NCBI RefSeq assembly: GCF_947500765.1 | Contig: NZ_CANMTH010000005.1 | Coordinates: 186,001-250,000, forward strand | From: an uncultured Formosa sp. | Lineage (GTDB): Bacteria > Bacteroidota > Bacteroidia > Flavobacteriales > Flavobacteriaceae | Length of the DNA: 64,000 nucleotides | Direction: 5' to 3' | Shown here: piece after piece, positions 18,801 through 28,401 of the stretch | Layout of the letters: each line of letters starts with the position of its first letter | How positions within the stretch are numbered: position 1 is the first letter of the stretch | Program-made: the position numbers and the translations under genes | Notes under the pieces: model-generated | Databases searched by the model: none | What the model saw: the letters and a program-made list of their open reading frames with translations, nothing else | Told to the model about the DNA's origin: nothing

Positions 18801-20186
18801 ATGAAAACATTTAAAACCACATTAATAGAAGGATTTGATGTCATTGTTGTAGGAGGTGGTGTTTCAGGTAGTCATGCAGCAATTGCATCAGCCAAAACAG
18901 GAGCCAAAACATTATTAATAGAACAATTTGGTTTTTTAGGCGGATCGTTAACTGCGATGGGAGTTGGTCCGATGATGACTTTTCATAATAAAGCAGGAAG
19001 ACAATTAGTGTTCGGTTCTCCAAATGAAATGGTGAATCGTTTAATAGAAAAAGGGGCTAGTCCAGGACATATATTAGACAGTACAGGATATTGTTCTACC
19101 GTAACGCCTTTTGATGCTGAAATGTTAAAGGTAACTTTAGAAGATATGGTGCGAGAAGCTGGTGCAGAAATATTATACCATACGCGTCTGATTGATATTT
19201 CGCAAGAAGGTAGAGAAATCAAATCTGTATTTATTCATAATAAAGGAGGCATTCAAGAAATTCCTGCTAAGATATTCGTAGATGCTAGTGGAGATAGTGA
19301 AATCGTTAAACTCTCTGGCGTACCGTTTACAGAAGGGCGTCCGGAAGATAATAAATCGCAACCCATGACAACCAATATTAAAGTGGGTAATGTAAATACT
19401 GAAAAACTTAGGGAATACATGATTAATAATTGGGATCAGTTTGATGCTGAAGAACGTTCTGCCAATAAAGCCGAAATTCTTAAGAAAACCAAACGTATTT
19501 CTACATGGGGCTTTTACGATTTATGGAATGCAGCCAAAGCTAAAGGCGAGGTTACCGTGCCTAGAGATAATGTGTTGTTTTTTGAAACCAATACTGAAGG
19601 CGAATTTATTTTTAATACCTCTCGTGTGCTTGGTTTTGACCCTTTAAATCCATTCGACTTAAGTAAAGCGGAAACTATGGGACGTAAACAATGTGTCGAA
19701 ATTTTTAACTTTCTTAGAAACTACGCACCAGGTTTTGAAAATGCCACTTTTGTGAGTACAGCACCACATATTGGGATTAGAGAATCTCGCCATCCGCATG
19801 CTAAATATGTGCTTTGTGCAGAAGATTTGGTAAATGAAGTAAAATTTAAAGAACCTATTGCTGTTGGTGGTTATCCGTTAGATATTCATTCTCCTGATGG
19901 TGGAAATACAGATACGGTTCACCTAAAAGATGAAGGCGCGTATTACATTCCTAAAGATTCATTATTAACAAATGAAGTTGATAATTTGGTGCTTTCTGGG
20001 CGTGCTATTGGTGCCGATCATCATGCCAGTGCTGGATTACGAGTTACACCTATTGCCATGGCCATTGGTCAAGGTGCAGGAACTATTGCGGGCTTATCTG
20101 TAATGGAACATGTATTGCCTAACGATTTAGAGTATGCTAAATTAAAACAAGAGCTTGAAGACCATGGGGCTTATTTGGGAAACTAA
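18801..20186 (+). CDS. FAD-dependent oxidoreductase
   Basis: A 461 aa flavoprotein with an N-terminal dinucleotide-binding motif (VIVVGGGVSGSHAAI), an acidic strand end (LLIEQ) and the C-terminal FAD-contact region LRVTPIAMAIGQGAGT, as in the FAD_oxidored (PF12831-type) family. No signal peptide is present from the chosen start, so it is probably cytoplasmic. The ORF track begins at 18636 inside the symporter gene; the ATG at 18801 lies 38 bp after that gene's stop and starts directly before the domain. The family is common in Bacteroidota carbohydrate loci but its substrates are poorly known. An oxidation or dehydrogenation of an imported sugar acid is a reasonable guess. Confidence 0.85.
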   Translation: MKTFKTTLIEGFDVIVVGGGVSGSHAAIASAKTGAKTLLIEQFGFLGGSLTAMGVGPMMTFHNKAGRQLVFGSPNEMVNRLIEKGASPGHILDSTGYCSTVTPFDAEMLKVTLEDMVREAGAEILYHTRLIDISQEGREIKSVFIHNKGGIQEIPAKIFVDASGDSEIVKLSGVPFTEGRPEDNKSQPMTTNIKVGNVNTEKLREYMINNWDQFDAEERSANKAEILKKTKRISTWGFYDLWNAAKAKGEVTVPRDNVLFFETNTEGEFIFNTSRVLGFDPLNPFDLSKAETMGRKQCVEIFNFLRNYAPGFENATFVSTAPHIGIRESRHPHAKYVLCAEDLVNEVKFKEPIAVGGYPLDIHSPDGGNTDTVHLKDEGAYYIPKDSLLTNEVDNLVLSGRAIGADHHASAGLRVTPIAMAIGQGAGTIAGLSVMEHVLPNDLEYAKLKQELEDHGAYLGN

Positions 20187-20214
20187 AACATATTAATACA
20201 AAAAAAATTAATTC

Positions 20215-22713
20215 ATGAAAACCAAAAACTTAATTGTTCTCGTTGGTATTCTTTTTAGCATCACTGTTGTGGCTAGAGAATCGGATCACAACATAATTTT
20301 AAGTAGTACGCACCAATCCAAAGTGGCTAAAGTAAATGAAACCATTACTTACTCATTTGAAATTAATAATGTTACTGATACGGAACACGTGTATCATGTT
20401 CAAATTAGAAATCCAAGAACATTAGCTTGTCAGGTTACTTTAAAAGATACCTTAGTTACAGTTAAGGGAAATCAAGTGTATCACGGTGCATTTTTAGTTC
20501 AAGTCAGTGATAGAATTCCTGTTGGCGGACAAGAATCAAGTTTTTTAGATATAAAAAATGAAGGGAATACACGTATTGAAACTTTAGAATTTATTACGGT
20601 ACGGTATAAACCACATCCATTCATTTTTGTAACGGATGCCGTGTTAGCAGAAGCTAAAGACAAGGTGAAGCATGTCGATTGGGCGAAACAAAATTTAGAC
20701 GCACTAATAGATTTTGCAAATCAATACGAAGTACCAGAACGAAAAATTGTAGACCTAGCTAGAAATACGCGCAGATGGAAAAGTCTTTCTTATCATGCTT
20801 CCGATTCCGAGAAGGCTTTTCAAGTACTCTTAGCGTATAAATTTACTGGGCATCAGGAGTATTTAAATAAAGTACTTCGGTTAGTTAAAGAGGTCACAGA
20901 TCCGGAACACGGGTATTTATCTATTGGTGCAGCAACAACGGGCGTTCAGGTGCATGAAGGGAATTTCTTTATGTACTTAGCAGCCATATGTGATGTGTTA
21001 TATGGTGAAGATGTTTTGACTAAACAAGAGCGTGAGAATATTGAAAATACGATGCGTTTGTATTTAGAGCAAGATCGTGAGCATATGAGTCCTATAGGTA
21101 TTATGAACCATCAAGCCAGTGCCAATGTTGGAGCTGTAATCACGGCGCTTTTTCTTCAAGATATGACCGCAGTGAATCATTTTGTAGAAAGTGATGGCGG
21201 TCTTATAGATCAAATGACCAAAGGAATAATGGCCGATGGTTGGTGGTTTGAAGGGACTCCGGGGTATTGCTATTTGGTAACCGAAAGGTTTAGTCTTACC
21301 GCTCAAGCTTTTGAAAATTACGGATGGAATTTATACGACAGACGTTTTCCTATGCGATTTAAAAGTAAAGATTTTGAAAATGTAAAAGCAGGTTATACGG
21401 GAATGAAATTTGATATTTGGGGACCTACAGGTAGCAGTACCAGAGGCCTTAAAGAAATGGTGAACGCTTATATTCCTATGATGGATGAAGACGCTAATTT
21501 AATTCCTAATAACGACGGAACGGTTTCAAAACCTCATGAGTTTTATGAATTGGCTTATAGACATTTTGGGCAAGAAAATTTGGCTTGGGTAATCAGTAAA
21601 TCTGAAAGAGATAGTTGGGAATCGTTGTTGTATGGTGTTGCAGAACTTCCTAAAGTAGAAGATCCTAGATCAGAATCAGAATATGTGTCTAATGTTGGCT
21701 TGGTAGCCTTGCGTTCTCAACCAAAAAATAAAACCCCAGAAGACCAAATTCAAGCCTATTTCAAATTTGGAACGCATGGCGGTTGGCATGGACATTTAGA
21801 TAGAACCGGAATGATTGCTTTAAACCGTTACGGACATAAGTATTTTGGAACCGAAATGGTGTGGTTTGGTTATGGCGATCCTGGATATAAGGAGAGTGTG
21901 CAAGCTTCGGCAACTCACAATATGGTTGTGGTTGATGGATTGCAGCAAGAAGCTGTACCATCAGAACAACTATTGTTTTATAAGGGCGATATCATGCAAG
22001 CGACTGTGGTACAAACAAAAGCCCGATGGAGACGGATTCCCATTTTTAATAAGGACCTGTTTCCTCCATGGAATGATTTCGATTTTGAACCTGATTTTGA
22101 ACCCGTACTACAACGTAGACTTTCTATTGTAACAGATGATTATGTTGTTATAGCGGACTATATGCAAGCCCCTCAAAAACATACTTACGATTGGATGTTA
22201 CATCCTGTTGGATTTCAATCTATTGATGGCACAAAAGCCAAAGGAGGCATAAAGCCAACATTAAGTGACGATTCAAATTCTCAATACAAATACTTTACCA
22301 ACGCACAATGGTATCAGTCAAAAGATGGGACTGAAGTCCAATTTCAAGAGCATGATATGAAGTTGGATGTCCATACCCTTTGGCCAAAAAAAGCGGATGT
22401 TGTAGTGGCAAGTTATCCAAATGGAGGTAAGCAACGCGACATCAGAAATAATCCAGATCGAGCAACTTATGGCGTTCGGGTATCTGGTAAAGAAGCTCAG
22501 TTTTTAACGGTTTTAGAACCGTATAAAAATGCATCTGCAATTTCTAAGATCACATCGAAAAATGAAAACGAACTCACCGTGTATCTTAAAGACGGAAAGA
22601 AACAAGTTATTCGTATAGCCCATATTAAAGATGCAAATATAAAGGTCACTATTAAAGCGTATGTGAATGAGGTGTTAGTTGCAACAAATCAAGCTCTAGC
22701 TACTGATAATTAA
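20215..22713 (+). CDS. Heparinase II/III-fold polysaccharide lyase
   Basis: An 832 aa secreted protein (signal MKTKNLIVLVGILFSITVVA). It has an Ig-like N-terminal domain (about 25-130), an alpha/alpha toroid (about 140-470) and a beta-sandwich starting near residue 510 with FGTHGGWHGHLDRTG, the His-rich region that lines the active site in heparinase II-type lyases. It is a shorter paralogue of the 508-4035 protein, lacking its extra N-terminal domain. It lies 28 bp after the FAD oxidoreductase gene and 61 bp before the beta-helix esterase, so it is probably in the same operon. The cleaved uronate linkage cannot be deduced. Confidence 0.87.
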   Translation: MKTKNLIVLVGILFSITVVARESDHNIILSSTHQSKVAKVNETITYSFEINNVTDTEHVYHVQIRNPRTLACQVTLKDTLVTVKGNQVYHGAFLVQVSDRIPVGGQESSFLDIKNEGNTRIETLEFITVRYKPHPFIFVTDAVLAEAKDKVKHVDWAKQNLDALIDFANQYEVPERKIVDLARNTRRWKSLSYHASDSEKAFQVLLAYKFTGHQEYLNKVLRLVKEVTDPEHGYLSIGAATTGVQVHEGNFFMYLAAICDVLYGEDVLTKQERENIENTMRLYLEQDREHMSPIGIMNHQASANVGAVITALFLQDMTAVNHFVESDGGLIDQMTKGIMADGWWFEGTPGYCYLVTERFSLTAQAFENYGWNLYDRRFPMRFKSKDFENVKAGYTGMKFDIWGPTGSSTRGLKEMVNAYIPMMDEDANLIPNNDGTVSKPHEFYELAYRHFGQENLAWVISKSERDSWESLLYGVAELPKVEDPRSESEYVSNVGLVALRSQPKNKTPEDQIQAYFKFGTHGGWHGHLDRTGMIALNRYGHKYFGTEMVWFGYGDPGYKESVQASATHNMVVVDGLQQEAVPSEQLLFYKGDIMQATVVQTKARWRRIPIFNKDLFPPWNDFDFEPDFEPVLQRRLSIVTDDYVVIADYMQAPQKHTYDWMLHPVGFQSIDGTKAKGGIKPTLSDDSNSQYKYFTNAQWYQSKDGTEVQFQEHDMKLDVHTLWPKKADVVVASYPNGGKQRDIRNNPDRATYGVRVSGKEAQFLTVLEPYKNASAISKITSKNENELTVYLKDGKKQVIRIAHIKDANIKVTIKAYVNEVLVATNQALATDN

Positions 22714-22774
22714 ATTTTTTAAAAAGGCACTTACTTTAAAACTTACCCATCATTAACTAAAGATAAATAATAAC

Positions 22775-24787
22775 ATGAAAAAAATAATTAGCCTTGTGTT
22801 TATGATCATGGCGGTTTTTATAGCGCATGCAAAACCTGTTTCAAAGGACACTATATTTATAAATTCAGTAGAAAAGTTAGCGAAATATGCTGCTAAGAGC
22901 AATGTAGTAGTTAAAATGAAACCTGGAGAATATGCTATAAATTCTATTAAAATAGGAGGTTTAAGCGTGTTTAAATATGTTGAAAATAATAAGCATAAGG
23001 GCGATTTCCGTATTGGTTCTCTCATTCATTTTTCAGGAAATAACAGTCAGTATTTTTTAACCGGAGTGACTCTTAATATTGATGGTAAATTGCATGATAA
23101 TTACCCTAAAAGTGAGTTTAGCGAGTTTTTAGTGAGCGGAAACAATAATTATATAGAAGGCCTAAAAGGAAAAGATATTGGAAATCATGTCCCTGCAAAA
23201 CGTGTACAAATGTTACGCGTTATGGGGGATGATAATATCATTAAAAATGCCGATTTATTTGTGCATGGATCCTACCCGTATGGGTATGGTCATTTGTTAG
23301 GAAAAGGAGGGAATGCTTTGGTGAAAACTCAAAAACATTCGGTGTTACTAGTAGAAGGCACAAATACGCAATTATTGGGGTGTAAAGTGGTGTCTCATGC
23401 CTTTGGTCATGGTATATTTATGCAAGGCGCGGTAAATACGTTACTACAAGATTGCTATGTAGAAGGTAAAAAGCGGTCTACTAACGAGATACTTGCAGAA
23501 ACTTCTGGTCCTGCATTTAGCGTGGGCTTTAAAAGTGATTATCCGCCAGGAGTCATTCTGCCTAACGAAATAAAATCATTATCTGAAGACGGTATTAGAG
23601 CCTATCCTTCTGGAGGTTTAAGCGGCAGACGAACTCAAGGTGTAACGGTTATTAATTGTACCGTTAAAAACATGCGCTCCGGTTTCGATTTAAGTGCCAA
23701 CTTACCACCGACTAAAATTGTAGGATCAACCGCTATTGGGTGTCAGGAAAAGGGATTTTCTGTAGGAGATCACGGCGTTATTGAACACTCTAAAGGCGAT
23801 GCTTTATATGGTCCGCTAATTACTTTTGTGGGTAATAACATAAAAAACTGTACCATTGATTTAGAGTTAACCGATGCTGTAAGTGAGTACAACGTATCGC
23901 GCTTAGCGGAAATTAATGGATCTGGCCATCATATTACCATTCGTAATTATCAAAATAAAAAACGTAGTGTTGAAACTCCTATCGTTTTTGGAGAATCGTT
24001 TTGGGATGATGTGCACCGTTATAGAAACCCAGATAAACCTAGTGGAACTTATGCTGGCGCTAAAAATATTCAGTTATTTAATTACACAGGAATGCCCGTG
24101 AAGTTGAACGATTTATCTGTGAATTGTACCGTAACGAATTCAGAACAAAAGAACAAAGTTGTGAATGCCGGTATTGGCGGAAATTCGACAACTGATTTGT
24201 TAAGACGTGTAGACAAAGATGTCCTAGCAAAGCATCCAGATGTAGTGATTATGATGGTTGGAACCAACGATATGCTGAATTCTAATAAGATGATAGATTA
24301 TGAAACCTACACAGCTAACTTAGAAACTTTGATTAAAAAGATTAAATCCAACGGATCGGAATTGATTTTAATGAGTCCTATTCCAGTAGATAGTGTTTAT
24401 CTTTTCACTAGACATGATCGTGCGGTATTTAAAGAAACTCCAAATGAGAAAATAGATAAAGTAGGCGGAATTGTTAAAGCATTAGCTACAGAAAATAAAA
24501 TCCATTTTTATAATTTGAATGCTGAATTTAAAGCTCTGAATTTACCACAGCACAATCAGGATGTATTCATAAAAAATGAAAAGAACAGCGAAAAAAAAGA
24601 TGGTGTACACCCAACGGCATTAGGATATCGATTTATTGCACAAAACGTATATCAGTTTCTAAAAGCAAATCATCTATTAAAACCAGATCAAAACATTATG
24701 TGTTTTGGAGATTCTATCACGAGAGGTGATGGAGGTGGTGCAAATTATCCAACATATTTAAATGAGCTGTTAGTACAAAACAATTAA
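22775..24787 (+). CDS. Right-handed beta-helix protein fused to an apparently circularly permuted SGNH/GDSL hydrolase
   Basis: A 670 aa secreted protein (signal ending FIAHA). Residues about 25-445 form a parallel beta-helix with repeated VxNCxVxN-type coils, as in pectate-lyase-like lyases. The last 210 residues carry every SGNH block, but in an unusual order: block II NAGIGGNST (about 464), block III MVGTND (about 493), block V DGVHP (Asp609, His612), and only then block I CFGDSITRG with Ser647, 24 residues from the end. In ordinary SGNH enzymes GDS comes first. The gene is intact, so the domain looks circularly permuted. It would act as an acetyl or other ester remover on a bound polysaccharide; the beta-helix may bind or cleave it. 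Confidence 0.82.
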   Translation: MKKIISLVFMIMAVFIAHAKPVSKDTIFINSVEKLAKYAAKSNVVVKMKPGEYAINSIKIGGLSVFKYVENNKHKGDFRIGSLIHFSGNNSQYFLTGVTLNIDGKLHDNYPKSEFSEFLVSGNNNYIEGLKGKDIGNHVPAKRVQMLRVMGDDNIIKNADLFVHGSYPYGYGHLLGKGGNALVKTQKHSVLLVEGTNTQLLGCKVVSHAFGHGIFMQGAVNTLLQDCYVEGKKRSTNEILAETSGPAFSVGFKSDYPPGVILPNEIKSLSEDGIRAYPSGGLSGRRTQGVTVINCTVKNMRSGFDLSANLPPTKIVGSTAIGCQEKGFSVGDHGVIEHSKGDALYGPLITFVGNNIKNCTIDLELTDAVSEYNVSRLAEINGSGHHITIRNYQNKKRSVETPIVFGESFWDDVHRYRNPDKPSGTYAGAKNIQLFNYTGMPVKLNDLSVNCTVTNSEQKNKVVNAGIGGNSTTDLLRRVDKDVLAKHPDVVIMMVGTNDMLNSNKMIDYETYTANLETLIKKIKSNGSELILMSPIPVDSVYLFTRHDRAVFKETPNEKIDKVGGIVKALATENKIHFYNLNAEFKALNLPQHNQDVFIKNEKNSEKKDGVHPTALGYRFIAQNVYQFLKANHLLKPDQNIMCFGDSITRGDGGGANYPTYLNELLVQNN

Positions 24788-24841
24788 TTCAATATAACTA
24801 TTAAATATAAGTAGAATGTAAACAATTGTTGTAAATGAAGC

Positions 24842-24871
24842 ATAACTTATATAGAATGCATCATAAGTTAT
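24842..24871. promoter_or_regulatory. Inverted repeat upstream of the sulfatase operon
   Basis: ATAACTTAT (24842-24850) and ATAAGTTAT (24863-24871) form a perfect 9-bp inverted repeat with a 12-nt spacer, 78 bp before the sulfatase start. It has no T-run, so an operator is more likely than a terminator. Confidence 0.35.
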
Positions 24872-24948
24872 ATATATGGTTTGAATTAAATAATACTTTA
24901 GTAGGCATAAGAGATTTTAACCTTCGGTATTAAAATAATAATATTCTA

Positions 24949-26799
24949 ATGAAAAATAATTTCAAACCAACAACTTATTCTTTTCTAATTTTATGTTGCT
25001 TAATAGCACTGTCTTCTTGTTCTTCTAAAGAGAAAAAAGTTGAAGTTGTTAAAGAAGAAAAACCAAACGTAATTTTAATTTTGGTAGACGATCAAGGATA
25101 CGGCGATATCGCTTCCTTGGGAAATCCGTATATAAAAACACCACATATTGATGCTTTGCACGATTCGAGTGCACGATTTACAGATTATCATGTTAACCCA
25201 ACTTGTGCGCCAACACGTGCGGCCTTATTAACAGGACACAATGCTAACAGAGCAGGAGTTTGGCATACGGTAAATGGCCGTTCTATACTTTTAGAGCATG
25301 AAACTACGGCAGCAGAAATTATGAAAGACAATGGTTATGCTACTGGAATTTTTGGAAAATGGCACTTAGGAGATAATTATCCATCTAGACCTCAAGATAA
25401 AGGTTTTGAAGAAGTACTAGTTCTTGGAGGTGGCGGTATAGAGCAAACTATGGATTATTGGGATAACGATTATTTTAATGATACATATCACCATAACGGG
25501 AAATTAGAAAAATTTGAAGGGTTCTGTACAGATATTTGGTTTAATGAAGCTATGAAATTTATGGCCGATAATAAAGCTAAAAACAAACCTTTCTTTTGTT
25601 ATTTGCCAACTAATGCGGCACATACACCGTATTTTGTAGATGATAAATATTCAGATCCTTATAAAGATAATGAGAATATCCCAAGTGCAGCTTTTTATGG
25701 ATTGATTGCTAATGTAGATGAAAATATAGGGAAGCTTACAGAGTATTTAAATACAAGCGGATTAATCGATAATACTATTTTAATTTTTATGACCGATAAC
25801 GGAACATCTGCAGGAGCTCAAATTCCTAAAACAGACGACCGATTAGATGGTTTTGTTTCCAAAGGGTTTAATGCAGGCATGCGTGGTATTAAGGCCAGTA
25901 AATATGAAGGTGGTCACCGTGTTCCTTTATTTATCCATTGGAAAGATGGAGGGATAACAGTAGGTAAAGATATCGATGCGTTAACTGCTCATTACGATGT
26001 ATTACCAACCTTAATAGATTTATGTGATTTAGATGTAAAACAAGATATTAAATTCGATGGACAAAGTTTAAAGCCTTTATTAAACGGAGACGATTCTAAT
26101 TTTAAAGATCGTATTGTAATTACAAATTCACAACGTATAGATGTGCCAGAACCTTGGAGAAGAACATCGCTTATGCAAGGAAAATGGCGTGTTATAGATG
26201 GTACAGAGTTATACGACTTAAAAACCGACCCAGAACAACGTAACAATATTGCAGATCAGCATCCAGAAAAAATGGCTGAGTTTAGAGCCGCTTATGATGC
26301 CTGGTGGGCAGATTTATTACCGGGATATAGCATTTTGCCACGTATTTATGTAGGAGACAAAGCAGAGAATCCTACAACATTATATTGTCACGATTGGCAT
26401 ACAGAAAAAGCAGCAAGTCCTTGGCATCAAAGACATATTAGACAAGGCTTTATGGATAACGGTTATTGGTTATTAAAAGTTGCAGAAGCCGGAACGTATA
26501 CCTTAAAATTACGTCGTTGGCCTTCAGAGACAAATTTAGCACTAGGTGCCGAAGCAGCCATTCGTCCAGAACTTGCAGGTACAAGTGTAAGTGCTTCTAA
26601 AAAAGGAAAAGCATTACATATAAAAAATGCACGAATTAAAATTCAAGATAAAGAAGCAGAGAAGGTTGTTGATGCAACTCAGGAATATGTCGAATTTACA
26701 GTCGATTTAAAAGCCGGAGATACACAACTTCAAACCTGGTTTACATTAGATAATAAAGAAGAATTAGGTGCATATTATGTCACTGTAGAAAAAATATAA
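24949..26799 (+). CDS. S1-family sulfatase, lipoprotein
   Basis: A 616 aa arylsulfatase-type enzyme with a lipobox (ALSSC). The formylglycine site is Cys86 in CAPTRAALLTG, and the metal-binding start ILVDDQGYGD and the MTDNG motif are present. It would remove a sulfate ester from the algal polysaccharide in the periplasm after Cys is converted by the formylglycine-generating enzyme, which is not encoded in this window. The C-terminal 130 residues (from CHDWHTEK) form an extra beta-rich domain also seen in some PUL sulfatases. It is followed 5 bp later by a second sulfatase. The sulfated position and sugar cannot be inferred. Confidence 0.93.
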   Translation: MKNNFKPTTYSFLILCCLIALSSCSSKEKKVEVVKEEKPNVILILVDDQGYGDIASLGNPYIKTPHIDALHDSSARFTDYHVNPTCAPTRAALLTGHNANRAGVWHTVNGRSILLEHETTAAEIMKDNGYATGIFGKWHLGDNYPSRPQDKGFEEVLVLGGGGIEQTMDYWDNDYFNDTYHHNGKLEKFEGFCTDIWFNEAMKFMADNKAKNKPFFCYLPTNAAHTPYFVDDKYSDPYKDNENIPSAAFYGLIANVDENIGKLTEYLNTSGLIDNTILIFMTDNGTSAGAQIPKTDDRLDGFVSKGFNAGMRGIKASKYEGGHRVPLFIHWKDGGITVGKDIDALTAHYDVLPTLIDLCDLDVKQDIKFDGQSLKPLLNGDDSNFKDRIVITNSQRIDVPEPWRRTSLMQGKWRVIDGTELYDLKTDPEQRNNIADQHPEKMAEFRAAYDAWWADLLPGYSILPRIYVGDKAENPTTLYCHDWHTEKAASPWHQRHIRQGFMDNGYWLLKVAEAGTYTLKLRRWPSETNLALGAEAAIRPELAGTSVSASKKGKALHIKNARIKIQDKEAEKVVDATQEYVEFTVDLKAGDTQLQTWFTLDNKEELGAYYVTVEKI

Positions 26800-26804
26800 T
26801 AATT

Positions 26805-28370
26805 ATGGTTACTAGTAAAACTCTACAATTGTTAGTTTTAGCACTTGTGTTTTCTAATCTTATGGTAGGTCAGGCAAAGCATTCTGATGTAACAAAACCG
26901 AATATTGTAATCATTTACACAGACGATCAAGGCTATGGCGATGTTGGCGCTTTAAATCCGGAGGCTAAGTTTAAGACGCCTAATATGGATAAAATTGCTA
27001 ATGAAGGTATTATTTTTACCGATGGACATAGTAGTGATGCGGTTTGTACACCTTCACGTTATAGTTTACTTACAGGTCGTTATAGCTGGAGAACTAGCTT
27101 GAAAAAAAATGTATTACGAGCTGATGGCCCCTGCTTAATTGAAAAAGATAGAATGACAATTGGTTCTTTACTTCAAGCACAAGGCTATCAAACAGCGATG
27201 GTTGGAAAATGGCATTTACAAATGGAGTTTGAAGGCGAACGTGGAAAAAATAGAGATTGGTCTAAACCTTTTAAAGAAGGACCTATAGAGCATGGTTTCG
27301 ATTATTTCTTCGGAATACCAGCGTCTATGAATTACGGTATTTTAACATATTTAGAAAATGACCGTGTGTTAGAACCGCCAACACTGTGGACTAAAAAGAA
27401 AATGGATGTTACTCCGCGTACGTATAGAATGACGCCACCATATCAAGATGAAAAACAAAAAGGATTTGTTGAGGTAGCACCTTCATTTAACGACGAATTG
27501 GTATTAGAAACCATAACAAATAAAGCTGTAGAATATATTAATACAGCATCTAAAAAAGAAAAACCTTTCTTTTTATATTTTCCTCTAACAAGTCCGCATT
27601 TACCACATGCAACACACCCAGATTTTCAAGGTAAAAGTAATTGTGGTAATTATGGCGATTTTATGCAAGAAACCGATTATCGAGTTGGACAAGTGTTAGA
27701 TGCACTAAAAGCAAATGGAGTAGAAGAAAATACCTTGGTTATTTTTTCATCAGATAATGGGGCCGAATCTAATTATATCTATCAACGAGATACCTATAAT
27801 CATTATAGTAATTTGATTTTTAAAGGCGGTAAGCGCGATATTTATGAAGGAGGACATCGAGTACCGTTTTTAATGAGATGGCCAAATATAATTAAAGCGG
27901 GAGGTGTAGTAAAGACGCCTGTTAGTCAGACCGATTATTTAGCAACTATAGCTGATATCGTAGGTGCATCATTTCCTGATTCGGCTGGAGAAGATAGTTT
28001 CAGTTTGTATAATTATATGAAAAATCCAACGTCTAAATTGGATACAGATCGTCCAGTCATTCAGCATTCATTTACAGGGCATTTTGCTATTAGACAAGGT
28101 CAGTGGAAATTAAATATGCTTCGTGGTTCTGGTGGATCTTTAGAACCAGTACTTATAGAACCGAAAGCTGGTGAAGCTATTTACGAATTATACGATATGG
28201 TAAATGATCCTGGTGAAACTAAAAATCTATATTTCCAACATCCAGAGATTGTAAAAACAATGACTAAAACAATTAGTGAAATTATTAATACAGGAAGATC
28301 TACTAAAGGTAAACCGCAACCCTTTATAAAAGATAATTGGGAACAAGTAACTTGGATGAGTTTAAAGTAA
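26805..28370 (+). CDS. S1-family sulfatase, secreted
   Basis: A 521 aa sulfatase with a signal peptide (ending MVGQA). The formylglycine site is Cys81 in CTPSRYSLLTG; IIYTDDQGYGD gives the metal ligands and SSDNGAE a further conserved motif. It is only distantly similar to its neighbour at 24949, which suggests a different sulfate position. It starts 5 bp after that gene and is followed 31 bp later by a DUF1080 gene, so the three are probably one transcript. Confidence 0.93.
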   Translation: MVTSKTLQLLVLALVFSNLMVGQAKHSDVTKPNIVIIYTDDQGYGDVGALNPEAKFKTPNMDKIANEGIIFTDGHSSDAVCTPSRYSLLTGRYSWRTSLKKNVLRADGPCLIEKDRMTIGSLLQAQGYQTAMVGKWHLQMEFEGERGKNRDWSKPFKEGPIEHGFDYFFGIPASMNYGILTYLENDRVLEPPTLWTKKKMDVTPRTYRMTPPYQDEKQKGFVEVAPSFNDELVLETITNKAVEYINTASKKEKPFFLYFPLTSPHLPHATHPDFQGKSNCGNYGDFMQETDYRVGQVLDALKANGVEENTLVIFSSDNGAESNYIYQRDTYNHYSNLIFKGGKRDIYEGGHRVPFLMRWPNIIKAGGVVKTPVSQTDYLATIADIVGASFPDSAGEDSFSLYNYMKNPTSKLDTDRPVIQHSFTGHFAIRQGQWKLNMLRGSGGSLEPVLIEPKAGEAIYELYDMVNDPGETKNLYFQHPEIVKTMTKTISEIINTGRSTKGKPQPFIKDNWEQVTWMSLK

Positions 28371-28401
28371 TATAGAACACATTCGTAAATAAAATATAAA
28401 G

